Positions 27,250 to 35,427 of a stretch of 64,000 bases of DNA are shown one piece after another. The translations under genes and the position numbers were made by a program. Within the stretch, counting starts at the first letter, position 1. Each line of letters starts with the position of its first letter. The notes under the pieces were generated by a model. It worked only from the letters and a program-made list of their open reading frames with translations, had not been told where the DNA came from and did no database searches. The DNA comes from Gammaproteobacteria bacterium (GTDB lineage Bacteria; Pseudomonadota; Gammaproteobacteria; Eutrophobiales; Eutrophobiaceae), in the NCBI GenBank assembly GCA_028279365.1, contig JANQNX010000009.1:1-64000 (forward strand), in the 5' to 3' direction.

Positions 27250-28332
27250 ATGCAAATGACTTACTCTAACAACAGTTCAACACTCGGCAGCGAGCAGATA
27301 AAGGCATGGGGCAAGAAACTCGGCTTCCAACAAATCGGGATTACCGGCGTTGATTTATCCAACGACGAGGCACATTTAACTAATTGGTTAGCGAAAAAAT
27401 TTCATGGCGAAATGAAATACATGGAAGTACATGGCAGCAAACGCAGCCGTCCAGCTGAACTCCTGCCGGGCACGGTTAGCGTGATTTCAGCACGTATGGA
27501 TTATATGCCACCGTCGAGTCAGCATCCCTCGCAAGTCCTGGGCAATGATTCGCTCGCCTATGTTTCCCGTTATGCACTTGGTCGTGATTATCACAAGCTA
27601 ATACGCAAACGCTTACAGCAATTAGCAAATAAAATTGAGTCTTGCTCTGGTGATGTTGCTTATCGTTGCTTTGTCGATAGTGCCCCGGTGCTGGAAAAAG
27701 CACTGGCACGTAATGCCGGTCTTGGCTGGATAGGCAAACACAGCAATCTGATTAACCCTAAAGCCGGTTCCTGGTTTTTTCTTGGTGAGATTTATACCAA
27801 CCTGCCATTAGTACACGATACACCTTTTACATCAGAACACTGCGGCAACTGTGTAGCTTGTATTGATATTTGTCCGACCCGTGCAATTGTCGGTAATAAA
27901 CAGGTCGATGCCAGACGCTGTATTTCTTATTTAACCATCGAACTGCGTGGCAGCATCCCGATAGAGTTTCGCAAGATGATTGGTAATCGCGTTTATGGCT
28001 GTGATGACTGTCAGTTAGTCTGTCCCTGGAATAAATTTTCAAAACAATCCGAGGAAGATGACTTTCGCGTGAGAAACGGCCTGGATACACCCAGCCTAAT
28101 CGAATTATTTATGTGGTCGGAAAGCGAGTTTCTGGAACGAACAGTGGGCTCAGCTATCAGGCGCATCGGTTATGAATGCTGGTTAAGAAATATCGCCGTC
28201 GGTTTAGGTAATGCGACAACAACCCCGTCTGTGATTGAGGTTTTATGGTCAAAACGGGACCATGAATCAGAATTAGTAAGAGAACATGTGCAGTGGGCAC
28301 TCGATCAACATGCCTCTAGTCATGATATGTAA
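27250..28332 (+). CDS. queG: Epoxyqueuosine reductase
   Basis: Final enzyme of queuosine synthesis, reducing epoxyqueuosine to queuosine in tRNA with cobalamin and two [4Fe-4S] clusters. The 360-residue protein has cluster motifs CGNCVACIDICPTRAI and CDDCQLVCPWN, and the family segment VDSAPVLEKALARNAGLGWIG (20 of its residues: VDSAPVLEKALARNAGLGWI). A C-terminal HEAT-like region follows. The ATG at 27250 or the one two codons later could be used. Confidence 0.95.
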   Translation: MQMTYSNNSSTLGSEQIKAWGKKLGFQQIGITGVDLSNDEAHLTNWLAKKFHGEMKYMEVHGSKRSRPAELLPGTVSVISARMDYMPPSSQHPSQVLGNDSLAYVSRYALGRDYHKLIRKRLQQLANKIESCSGDVAYRCFVDSAPVLEKALARNAGLGWIGKHSNLINPKAGSWFFLGEIYTNLPLVHDTPFTSEHCGNCVACIDICPTRAIVGNKQVDARRCISYLTIELRGSIPIEFRKMIGNRVYGCDDCQLVCPWNKFSKQSEEDDFRVRNGLDTPSLIELFMWSESEFLERTVGSAIRRIGYECWLRNIAVGLGNATTTPSVIEVLWSKRDHESELVREHVQWALDQHASSHDM

Positions 28333-28426
28333 AATAAAAGGAATTTTTCCTATTGACTTTTCTTGTTTTAAAAAAATAAGAAAAAGATTATAATTTGTAT
28401 GTGTTATGGATTTACATGTTTACATT

Positions 28427-28445
28427 AATATTGCATTGCAATATT
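28427..28445. promoter_or_regulatory. Perfect 19-bp palindrome upstream of the PepSY gene
   Basis: AATATTGCATTGCAATATT is symmetric around T28436, with 9-bp arms, and lies 54 bp before the ATG at 28499. It has no T-run and sits between AT-rich promoter-like DNA and the coding start, so an operator is more likely than a terminator. The regulator is unknown. Confidence 0.5.
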
Positions 28446-28498
28446 TATTGTTTTAACGTGTTCTTGTAGGAAATAATTCTTATTTAGGAGTATTTGAT

Positions 28499-29056
28499 AT
28501 GTATATAAAAAAAATCACTGCGTTGATTGCTGCGACCTCCATACTTTCTTGCGTCAATCTTCAAGCTGAAGGGCACGGAGATAACTACGATCTCGATGAT
28601 ATCCGTGATTGGGATATTGTCAGTATTGAAACATGTTTAGACGCGGCGACCGACACCATTCCCGGCCATGCACATAAGGTCGAAATGAAAATGGAAGGTG
28701 ACGATCCGGTTTATGAATTCGACATCCATACCGATTCCGGTAAGCGATTCAATGTTGAATGTAATGCTGAAGAAGGTTTTGTTACCGAGATTGAACAAGA
28801 AGTTGATGCAGACAACCCCTATTTCAAAAAGATGGCGAAGATAAGCCAGAAGGAAGCGAAGAAAACGGCGTTAACCATCCACCCGGGTGAAGTCATGGCA
28901 TCAGAACTCGAAATCGGTTTCGACGGTTCGGTAACCTATGAATTTGATATTCGCTCAGACCTTGGCTACGAAATAAAAGTCGATGTCGATGCGGTAACCG
29001 GCATGATTGAAGAAGCCAATATTGAGCTGTATGAAATTGGCAATGAAAAAGAATAA
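28499..29056 (+). CDS. Periplasmic protein with two PepSY domains
   Basis: A 185-residue exported protein with a signal peptide ending near LQAEG (about residue 24). Two PepSY-like repeats follow, each with the pattern of a helix then YEFDI. The first spans about 35-105 (PVYEFDIHTDSGKRFNVEC) and the second 112-180 (VTYEFDIRSDLGYEIKVD). It is strongly acidic. PepSY domains are thought to inhibit proteases or bind cell-envelope partners, but no function can be assigned here. TTAGGAG precedes the ATG. Confidence 0.8.
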   Translation: MYIKKITALIAATSILSCVNLQAEGHGDNYDLDDIRDWDIVSIETCLDAATDTIPGHAHKVEMKMEGDDPVYEFDIHTDSGKRFNVECNAEEGFVTEIEQEVDADNPYFKKMAKISQKEAKKTALTIHPGEVMASELEIGFDGSVTYEFDIRSDLGYEIKVDVDAVTGMIEEANIELYEIGNEKE

Positions 29057-29080
29057 AGATTAATTTCTTTACTCAATAAA

Positions 29081-29106
29081 AAAGCCGGAGTGAGTCCGGT
29101 TTTTTA
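29081..29106. terminator. Bidirectional intrinsic terminator
   Basis: AAGCCGGA and TCCGGTTT form a short G+C-rich stem around a GTGAG loop. There is a T-run on the plus strand (29100-29106) and an A-run at the other end that gives a T-run on the minus strand. It lies between the convergent PepSY and NfeD genes and should serve both. Confidence 0.85.
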
Positions 29107-29126
29107 TTTGCGCATCGTTCCCGTAA

Positions 29127-29579
29127 TCATTCAGAAAACAGAGTTTCTCCCTCGACATAAAAGACTGTACCTTCCACACTCAATACACGAACTTTCATCC
29201 CGGCCGGCATATCCACGCCTTTGACTTTCCAGCTTGAGTCATCGACTTTGACTTTGCCTATGCCATTTACAATAGCTTCATCCAGGGTAAAAACCCTTCC
29301 CACATACTGCTCGCCACGACGATTAAGCTTGGGTTGATCCTTTATGATCGGGTTAGCTTTTTTATAGCGCTTGTAAATAATCAGGCTCACCATAGATAAC
29401 ACACCAAAGATAACAACCTGAACTAACAATGGCATAGCGGGAATAAGGTAAAGCAAAAGCCCGACTATGAATGCAGATATGCCCATCCATAAAAAATAAG
29501 CGGCCGGTAAAAGCATCTCCAGGATAATCATTAACACACCGGCAATTAGCCAGTACCAAAATTCGACTTGTTCAAACAT
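29127..29579 (-). CDS. NfeD-family membrane protein
   Basis: A 150-residue short-form NfeD protein with three to four N-terminal membrane helices (residues 7-75) and a C-terminal OB-fold (about 85-148, with GRVFTLDEAIVNGIGKVKV and GMKVRVLSVEGTVFYVE). NfeD proteins pair with stomatin-like SPFH proteins in membrane microdomains. That partner is the gene 20 bp upstream in the same direction. Confidence 0.9.
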   Translation of the reverse strand: MFEQVEFWYWLIAGVLMIILEMLLPAAYFLWMGISAFIVGLLLYLIPAMPLLVQVVIFGVLSMVSLIIYKRYKKANPIIKDQPKLNRRGEQYVGRVFTLDEAIVNGIGKVKVDDSSWKVKGVDMPAGMKVRVLSVEGTVFYVEGETLFSE

Positions 29580-29599
29580 TCGGTTGCTATCCTCCCCTT

Positions 29600-30532
29600 T
29601 TAATTATTCCCGCCTGTCTCTTTTGAAAACGCTTCTTTGGCGATTTCGGTAATCCCACCCAGAGCACCAATGACATTGCTCGCCTCCAACGGCATCAATA
29701 TGACTTTTTGATTGGGTGCTGTAGCCACTTCTTTTAAGGCTTCCACATATTTGTTAGCCACAAAATAATTAACCGCCTGAATATCACCCGATGCAATAGC
29801 CGACGATACATCGGTAGTCGCTTTGGCTTCGGCCTGAGCCAGTCGTTCACGTGCCTCTGCCTCACGATAAGCCGCTTCTTTCTGGCCCTCGGCTTCCAGA
29901 ATGGCCGCCTGTTTTTCACCATCAGCCTGTAATATCGCTGCCTGCTTTTCGCCCTCGGCAACTAAAATTGCCGCACGTTTATCGCGCTCTGCTTTCATCT
30001 GTCTTGCCATGGAATCAACCAGGTCTTTTGGTGGTGAGATATCCTTTATTTCAATACGCGTGACCTTAACACCCCAGGGACCGGTTGCCTCATCAACCAC
30101 ATGTAATAGCTGTGCATTGATAGTATCGCGTTGTGACAGCAATTCATCCAGATCCATGGACCCCATCACCGTACGAATGTTAGTCATGGTCAGGTTTAAA
30201 ATTGCCCGCGTGAGATTATTCACTTCATAGGCGGCCTGTGCGGCATTTAATACCTGAAAAAATACCACGCCATCAACCCTGACCATGGCATTATCTTTGG
30301 TAATGACTTCCTGCGATGGCACATCAATCACTGTCTCCATCATATTCATCTTGGCACCGATACGATCCAGAAATGGGATGATCATGTGCAAGCCGGGTGA
30401 TAGTGTCCGGGTATATTCGCCAAATCTTTCTACTGTATATTCAAAGCCCTGCCTGACCATGGTCACCGACTTGATAATCAGAACGATGGAAAATATCGCC
30501 ACAATAAGAATAAAAACAGCCAATCCGTCCAT
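29600..30532 (-). CDS. SPFH/stomatin-like membrane protein (QmcA type)
   Basis: A 310-residue protein with an N-terminal membrane helix (residues 3-22) and an SPFH/band 7 domain (about 28-200, including RFGEYTRTLSPGLHMIIPF and RVDGVVFFQV). A coiled coil of EGEKQAAILEA-type repeats follows at about 195-245. The ATG at 30532 is chosen because GGGAGT lies 8 bp before it. The longer frame starts with a TTG that includes this ribosome-binding site. It should form oligomeric rings with NfeD. Confidence 0.93.
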   Translation of the reverse strand: MDGLAVFILIVAIFSIVLIIKSVTMVRQGFEYTVERFGEYTRTLSPGLHMIIPFLDRIGAKMNMMETVIDVPSQEVITKDNAMVRVDGVVFFQVLNAAQAAYEVNNLTRAILNLTMTNIRTVMGSMDLDELLSQRDTINAQLLHVVDEATGPWGVKVTRIEIKDISPPKDLVDSMARQMKAERDKRAAILVAEGEKQAAILQADGEKQAAILEAEGQKEAAYREAEARERLAQAEAKATTDVSSAIASGDIQAVNYFVANKYVEALKEVATAPNQKVILMPLEASNVIGALGGITEIAKEAFSKETGGNN

Positions 30533-30570
30533 CAGTATTACTCCCAATTAGTATGAGTTAAGCATAGCTG

Positions 30571-30939
30571 CTATTTGATTAATCGCAGTATATAAGGATA
30601 ACGATAATTCACACCCTCGTTCGCCTTGATTGAAGCAAGAACAATCGCAATGATCTGATAGATAGCAACTAACGCAAATAGGAAAAAACCGATAATGGCA
30701 AGCGTCAATATTGCGCAAACAATAAATGCAAGCAATACAGTAATTTGAAAATTGATGGATTCCTTACCTTGGTCGTCTACAAACGGCATCTCGTCTTTTT
30801 TAAGTATCCAAATCACTAATGGACCTAATATATTACCTAAGGGAAAGACATAACCGATTAACGCTGAAACATGGCACAACGCACCCCAGTTCCGTTGCTC
30901 TTTATCAGGTATTCCCACAATATCTTTTTCTTCGGACAT
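30571..30939 (-). CDS. DUF4870 membrane protein
   Basis: A 122-residue protein with three to four hydrophobic segments and the DUF4870/Tic20-like pattern: RNWGALCHVSALIGYVFPLGN, shortened here to WGALCHVSALIGYVFP, then DEMPFVDDQGKESINFQ. The function is unknown. It is 38 bp upstream of the SPFH gene on the same strand and may be cotranscribed with it. Confidence 0.82.
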   Translation of the reverse strand: MSEEKDIVGIPDKEQRNWGALCHVSALIGYVFPLGNILGPLVIWILKKDEMPFVDDQGKESINFQITVLLAFIVCAILTLAIIGFFLFALVAIYQIIAIVLASIKANEGVNYRYPYILRLIK

Positions 30940-31015
30940 GGTTTCTAAACCGATTCAAGTTAATCGACACCCTGACTCAACCGTCATATTACGCAGACAG
31001 TATAAAATATAAAGG

Positions 31016-31870
31016 CTATTCAGGGGCGATTTCATTTTCTTCATTAGTCAGATTGGTCTCAAACATAACTGACACACCTGGGGCAGCTTTATCCAGCCAG
31101 CCTCTGACACGCCTAGCAAGCACATCGTCCATCTTACTGAAATAGTGATCGGCGCCATCGACCTCAAGCTGCGTGAAATTATCATTATTACCTTTATTTG
31201 CAGCTAATCGCCGATCGGGTGCCTGCTCGACTATGTGCTGAAAATCACGTTCGCCATAAATATCCAGTAATGGCAGTGTGTTCTTCTCTATCAATTGTAA
31301 AATATCCACCGCCGGTTTGAGGAAGGCATAATCCTGCAGACCGATTGCTGCGACGGCCATGACTTTTGGGGTGCTTAAGGTTTGCGTATAGGAAAGCGCA
31401 CTGATGGCACCAAAGCCATGACCAACCAGAACAATATTGCGAAATTTTTCCTCGCGCATATAGTCCACAGCAGCATCAATCCTGTCCTGTGCCGCTGCAA
31501 TAGTTTTGCCGTAGTTTTCTACTGAATGCCGTATTGCCAATACTGGTAGTTGAATTGATAAAGTAGACCAACCTTGTTTTGCCAGGTTTTTCCGCAATGC
31601 AGAAATGATGATTGGCCAATCCGCATGGGCACCCATCGCATGCAGAACAACCACGGCACCGCTGGCAATCTCCTGCGACTGCTCTTCATACAAGGCCAGA
31701 AAAGGCGTATTGTCTTTATCCTTCAACCACACCATCCTTGATGCAGTCGCTTCTTGTTCTAGTTTCTTGGCAATTTCCTGTTCCCACTCCTGATCTTTAA
31801 TATCGGCATAAACCAGCAATGACAGCGAGGAAAACAGAAATATGACAACACAGCGACAGACAAGCACCAT
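31016..31870 (-). CDS. DUF3530 alpha/beta-hydrolase-like exported protein
   Basis: A 284-residue protein with a signal peptide (about 1-22) and an alpha/beta-hydrolase fold: VVVLHAMGAHADWP, then LVGHGFGAISAL at the nucleophile elbow. The elbow reads G-H-G-F-G, so the usual catalytic serine is glycine. A late HYF motif (ADHYFSKM) keeps a histidine. This combination matches DUF3530, which may be non-catalytic. It ends 76 bp before the DUF4870 start. Confidence 0.78.
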   Translation of the reverse strand: MVLVCRCVVIFLFSSLSLLVYADIKDQEWEQEIAKKLEQEATASRMVWLKDKDNTPFLALYEEQSQEIASGAVVVLHAMGAHADWPIIISALRKNLAKQGWSTLSIQLPVLAIRHSVENYGKTIAAAQDRIDAAVDYMREEKFRNIVLVGHGFGAISALSYTQTLSTPKVMAVAAIGLQDYAFLKPAVDILQLIEKNTLPLLDIYGERDFQHIVEQAPDRRLAANKGNNDNFTQLEVDGADHYFSKMDDVLARRVRGWLDKAAPGVSVMFETNLTNEENEIAPE

Positions 31871-31947
31871 GATTAGCTAAAATGATAAATAACCGGCATC
31901 CGACAAATATAAACCGAGACGAATGCGATTAACAGATAGGAAGCGAC

Positions 31948-32670
31948 TTACTTTTTGCTTAATTGATAATCATCAATCGGGAAAGAGATACTAACCTGCA
32001 GGTTTTTTCCTTTCTCATCCCGCATGTTAGATGTCCCTTTAAACAGCAGTAATTTTGGCTGCGCCATGTCATACTCAAGTACCAGTGGGTCACCCAGAAA
32101 ACGAAACAGAAAACTATCAGGCTCGACTTTCAAGATACGGCGTTGTTGCTCAGTATCAATCTTTTCCTGATAAATCCGAAACTCAATGAACTGGCGCATA
32201 CTGGGGATTAGCATCTTTCTTACCAGCCTTTCTTCATTAACCAGCGCCTCCCAATTACTAATAATGAACTGATCAAAGCCGGCATCAATAATGCCGATAT
32301 CCGGTAACGGTATTGTCTTTGATTTTTTATCTTCGCTATTGTTTTTTGCAAAGGCGATGGTCAATTCCGAGGTTTGTTTGCTTGCGGATTCCTGATGACC
32401 GGTCACATAGTTAGTAAGCGAAAAATCCGGCATGGTATTATTTTCTGTGTAGTCGACCTGTTTCTCGGCAATAACATCACCGGCTGCATTTTTATAAGTC
32501 ACTTTATCACTGACGATACGGTTATCTTCATAGGTTTCAAGATGCGTTTCCGTATAAATTAGCGTATCGCTATCCAGATCATGGGCATAACCGGTTCGCT
32601 CATTGGTCCTGGTTTCTGCGAAAGCCTGAGTCGAAGATAAAATCAGTAATATAATTAAAAATTGTTTCAT
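31948..32670 (-). CDS. Exported protein of unknown function, last gene of the lipid operon
   Basis: A 240-residue protein with a clear signal peptide (MKQFLIILLILSSTQAFA, cleavage after AFA at about 18). The mature part is hydrophilic and probably beta-rich, with a DTLIYTETH segment near the N-terminus and a LFKGTSNMRDEKGKNL segment near the C-terminus. I do not recognise a family with certainty. It starts 4 bp after the DUF1475-like gene, so it belongs to the operon. A periplasmic role linked to lipid modification or transfer is possible. Confidence 0.75.
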   Translation of the reverse strand: MKQFLIILLILSSTQAFAETRTNERTGYAHDLDSDTLIYTETHLETYEDNRIVSDKVTYKNAAGDVIAEKQVDYTENNTMPDFSLTNYVTGHQESASKQTSELTIAFAKNNSEDKKSKTIPLPDIGIIDAGFDQFIISNWEALVNEERLVRKMLIPSMRQFIEFRIYQEKIDTEQQRRILKVEPDSFLFRFLGDPLVLEYDMAQPKLLLFKGTSNMRDEKGKNLQVSISFPIDDYQLSKK

Positions 32671-32674
32671 CGTC

Positions 32675-33028
32675 TTATACCGAACGATAGCCAGAACTGA
32701 GAATGTTCATATTACCGCGCGCTTCTGTCAGCGCCTTAATCAGATAAACGGCGGTAGCCAGATTACCTAAACCTATAAATAACAACGTCCAAAATACCTT
32801 AACCGTAGTCGATTTTTCCCGATACCAGACCCAGGCACTGAAAAATAACAGTCCTACATAGATATCAACAATGGTGACGATACCCCAGGGCATCGTCATT
32901 AAGTGATTACCTTCAGTAAAAAAATTGCCATTGCTAAAACCAAATGCCAGGGCACTAATCATAACGATCAAACCAAAAGCGGCAATCAATCGGAACCACT
33001 GCATATCAGCTATCTTATCCTGTCGCAT
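32675..33028 (-). CDS. DUF1475-like three-helix membrane protein
   Basis: A 117-residue membrane protein with helices at about 12-30, 46-67 and 76-97. The segment VTIVDIYVGLLFFSAWVWYR resembles DUF1475 as I remember it, a family known also in plants. The ATG at 33028 is chosen because it lies 4 bp after the upstream methyltransferase stop. The open frame extends 25 codons further, into that gene. The function is unknown. Confidence 0.72.
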   Translation of the reverse strand: MRQDKIADMQWFRLIAAFGLIVMISALAFGFSNGNFFTEGNHLMTMPWGIVTIVDIYVGLLFFSAWVWYREKSTTVKVFWTLLFIGLGNLATAVYLIKALTEARGNMNILSSGYRSV

Positions 33029-33032
33029 AGGT

Positions 33033-34076
33033 TCACCGTTTCTCAAAAAGATAATGGCTAACCCACCATTGTTGACCTTTGTCATAGCCAAACAGTTCAG
33101 CACATGACATATAAAACATACGCCAGCGCATCCACCATTTCACTGCATTGTCTTTGCCGTAAGTGTTTTCGAATAAGGGCATGATTTCTGCGCGTTTGTT
33201 ATCCATATTGGCCAGCCAGGCATTGGCTGTCTTTTCGTAATGTGTGCCGTCCCAACGCCAGCGTCGTGTTAATTGCAAATCATCCTGAAAAAATAATGGC
33301 AATTCATCAGACGGCATGATGCCACCGGAAAAAAAGTACTGACTCATCCAATCGGTTTCATCACGCACGGTAAATTCATAGGGCACTGCACGATGCACGA
33401 AGATATGTTTAAAGAAACGGCCGCCAGGGTTTAAACGCGAAGCGATCATCGAATACAATTTACGATAGTTACGCATGTGTTCAAACATCTCAACCGAGAC
33501 TACACGATCAAACGTTTGATCGATACTGAAATCATTCATATCCGCAGTAATAATATTCAGGTTGTGCAGATTCCTGTCGGCGGCCTGTTGCATGATATGT
33601 TCACGCTGCGAATGTGAGTTGGATACACCGGTGATGTTACTGTTTGGATAATGTTTGGCCATCCATAAGCTTAAGGAACCCCAACCACAACCCAGTTCAA
33701 GAATATCCATCCCGTCTTCAAACATGGCATGCTCACAGCTTAGTGCCAGGCTGGTGTCTTCCGCCTGATCCAGCTGGGTATCATTTCCATTCCAGTAGCA
33801 GGAACTGTATTTCATGTTTTTACCGAGCATCAGCTTGAACAGCGAAGTCGGTACTTCGTAATGCTGCTCATTGGCCTTTTCAGGTACAGGTGCAATCGGC
33901 CCGGCATCCATCATATTAACGAAGTCATAGCTGACATCTGCACCATACTCACAGTCCTGAATTTTTAATTCTTTCAAACGGGACTGGATTAAATGACGAA
34001 TACTGGATCGTAATATGGGATCGGGAATCATCCCGCGTTCACTTAAATCGATAGCGTAATTCAATGCGCGTGTCAT
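33033..34076 (-). CDS. Cfa-like SAM-dependent methyltransferase (second copy)
   Basis: A 347-residue class I methyltransferase of the cyclopropane fatty acid synthase superfamily. It begins directly with the helical lid region and lacks the long N-terminal domain of E. coli Cfa. SAM motif I is ILELGCGWGSLSLWMA. The acidic active-site residue is kept (VSVEMFEHM), as are the late Tyr (THYEKTANAW) and the HI of FKHIF. Only distantly similar to the other copy at 35424-36713, it resembles the DUF1295-associated Cfa-like group. It lies 9 bp after the DUF1295 gene. Confidence 0.87.
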   Translation of the reverse strand: MTRALNYAIDLSERGMIPDPILRSSIRHLIQSRLKELKIQDCEYGADVSYDFVNMMDAGPIAPVPEKANEQHYEVPTSLFKLMLGKNMKYSSCYWNGNDTQLDQAEDTSLALSCEHAMFEDGMDILELGCGWGSLSLWMAKHYPNSNITGVSNSHSQREHIMQQAADRNLHNLNIITADMNDFSIDQTFDRVVSVEMFEHMRNYRKLYSMIASRLNPGGRFFKHIFVHRAVPYEFTVRDETDWMSQYFFSGGIMPSDELPLFFQDDLQLTRRWRWDGTHYEKTANAWLANMDNKRAEIMPLFENTYGKDNAVKWWMRWRMFYMSCAELFGYDKGQQWWVSHYLFEKR

Positions 34077-34085
34077 AGGATCACC

Positions 34086-34877
34086 TCATGCACTTTTAGG
34101 AGGAAGTGGAAAGAAAATACTGGTGGTTCTTTGATACTCGCGATAAGCCTCACCGCGAGATCTGAGAGATTGATTTTCGGTATGCGGCACACCGGTGACT
34201 TTTAGCAGGAACACCAACATCAATACCATAATCGCCCAGGCCAGCCACCAGATATCAGAACCGTAGCCGATCAGGATATAGGCAAACCAGTGCAACCATT
34301 CAAAGAAATAATTCGGATGTCGAGAATAACGCCATAAACCAAGCTTGCAGACCTTGCCCTTGTTATCTGGATTATTTCTAAAATCAGCCAGTTGTTTGTC
34401 TGCAATTAGTTCACCAAGGATAGAAAGCACCCATACAGCAATACCGAGGTAGTCAAGCAGTCCTAATGACGTCGCCGGGTTACTGACCGCAACCAGAATT
34501 GGTAAGGCAAACAATATCGCCCAGCCGGCCTGTATCTGAAAAAAGATAAACATCACCGGCTGCACGTTATCGCCAAGACTTTCACGCATATATCGATAAC
34601 GACCGTCCTCGGTTTCATTCATCACGCGATGAAATAAATGCAGGCCCAAACGGATACCCCACAAACCAATCATCGCACCGACCAGCATATTCCTGAGATA
34701 TGTACCTTCGACCACGGCGTAAGCAAACCATATCCCAACCAATCCGGTCGCAAACGACCAGGCAACATCGACGGTACCGGCGTTATGGGTCTTCATTTGT
34801 ATCAACCACAACACAAACATGAGTACGCTACAAAAAACCAGCGCTGGCCAGATAACATCAAACATGGGCATGCTCAT
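34086..34877 (-). CDS. DUF1295 membrane protein (steroid 5-alpha-reductase-like)
   Basis: A 263-residue integral membrane protein with about seven helices. The C-terminal pattern WRYSRHPNYFFEW followed by a late GEAYREYQRTTSIFFP is typical of DUF1295, related to 5-alpha-reductase and isoprenylcysteine methyltransferase folds. This suggests a double-bond reductase or a methyltransferase acting on lipids. The start at 34877 overlaps the end of the DUF2878 gene by 20 bp. The next ATGs at 34871 and 34865 are alternatives. Confidence 0.88.
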   Translation of the reverse strand: MSMPMFDVIWPALVFCSVLMFVLWLIQMKTHNAGTVDVAWSFATGLVGIWFAYAVVEGTYLRNMLVGAMIGLWGIRLGLHLFHRVMNETEDGRYRYMRESLGDNVQPVMFIFFQIQAGWAILFALPILVAVSNPATSLGLLDYLGIAVWVLSILGELIADKQLADFRNNPDNKGKVCKLGLWRYSRHPNYFFEWLHWFAYILIGYGSDIWWLAWAIMVLMLVFLLKVTGVPHTENQSLRSRGEAYREYQRTTSIFFPLPPKSA

Positions 34878-35427
34878 CGTTAGAGGCAGGGTGAAAAACA
34901 TCGCGACCAAACAAACTGAATAAGCGATTAGACACCAGATAGATAGTCACCAGCGCAACACTCCAGACGAAAAACACGATAAGCGAACTGACAAGCTTAT
35001 CCGTCAAAATAATCGCCCCAATCTGATGCCCGGCCCAATACGCCAGCGCACCTCCGACACCGCCGAATAATGCAATAATGACATTGCGATGATTCAACCA
35101 GTCCAGACTATGACGAATGGTCATCGCTAAATTCACCCATAAGGCAACCATCCAGACGGGACTGAGATAACCAAACTGGGTCTGTTCCGGAAAATGAATC
35201 ACATCGAAAGTGACAAGTAAGGAATCAAGACCATAGCCAAGTGTCGCGGCAAACAACGCCAGTAAATATTCCGGCTTACTGTTTGCCTGATGCATTTTCA
35301 CATGCACGGCTAACCACAACACGACTGTGATGGGTCCAAGCCAGGGCATGCCATAAGCTGCACCAAACACACAGATCAACCAATTGATCTGAAAGGCAAC
35401 AAAATTGATGATGGTTTTCGTATTCAT
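34858..35427 (-). CDS. DUF2878 membrane protein
   Basis: A 189-residue protein with five or six membrane helices and the family pattern FQINWLICVFGAAYGMPWLG near the start and GYGLDSLL in the middle. The family is repeatedly found beside Cfa-like methyltransferases and DUF1365/FAD oxidoreductase genes. Its biochemical role is unknown. It overlaps the upstream Cfa-like gene by 4 bp. Confidence 0.85.
   Translation of the reverse strand: MNTKTIINFVAFQINWLICVFGAAYGMPWLGPITVVLWLAVHVKMHQANSKPEYLLALFAATLGYGLDSLLVTFDVIHFPEQTQFGYLSPVWMVALWVNLAMTIRHSLDWLNHRNVIIALFGGVGGALAYWAGHQIGAIILTDKLVSSLIVFFVWSVALVTIYLVSNRLFSLFGRDVFHPASNDEHAHV

Noticed and set aside
28353..28394. TTGACT and TATAAT as a sigma-70 promoter for the PepSY gene
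   Set aside because: The two hexamers are 30 bp apart, far from the 16-18 bp needed. The TATAAT may still be used with a weaker -35.
34877..34910. Longer N-terminus of the DUF1295 protein starting at 34910
   Set aside because: It would add 11 residues deep inside the DUF2878 gene with no ribosome-binding site. The ATG at 34877 gives a normal family start.
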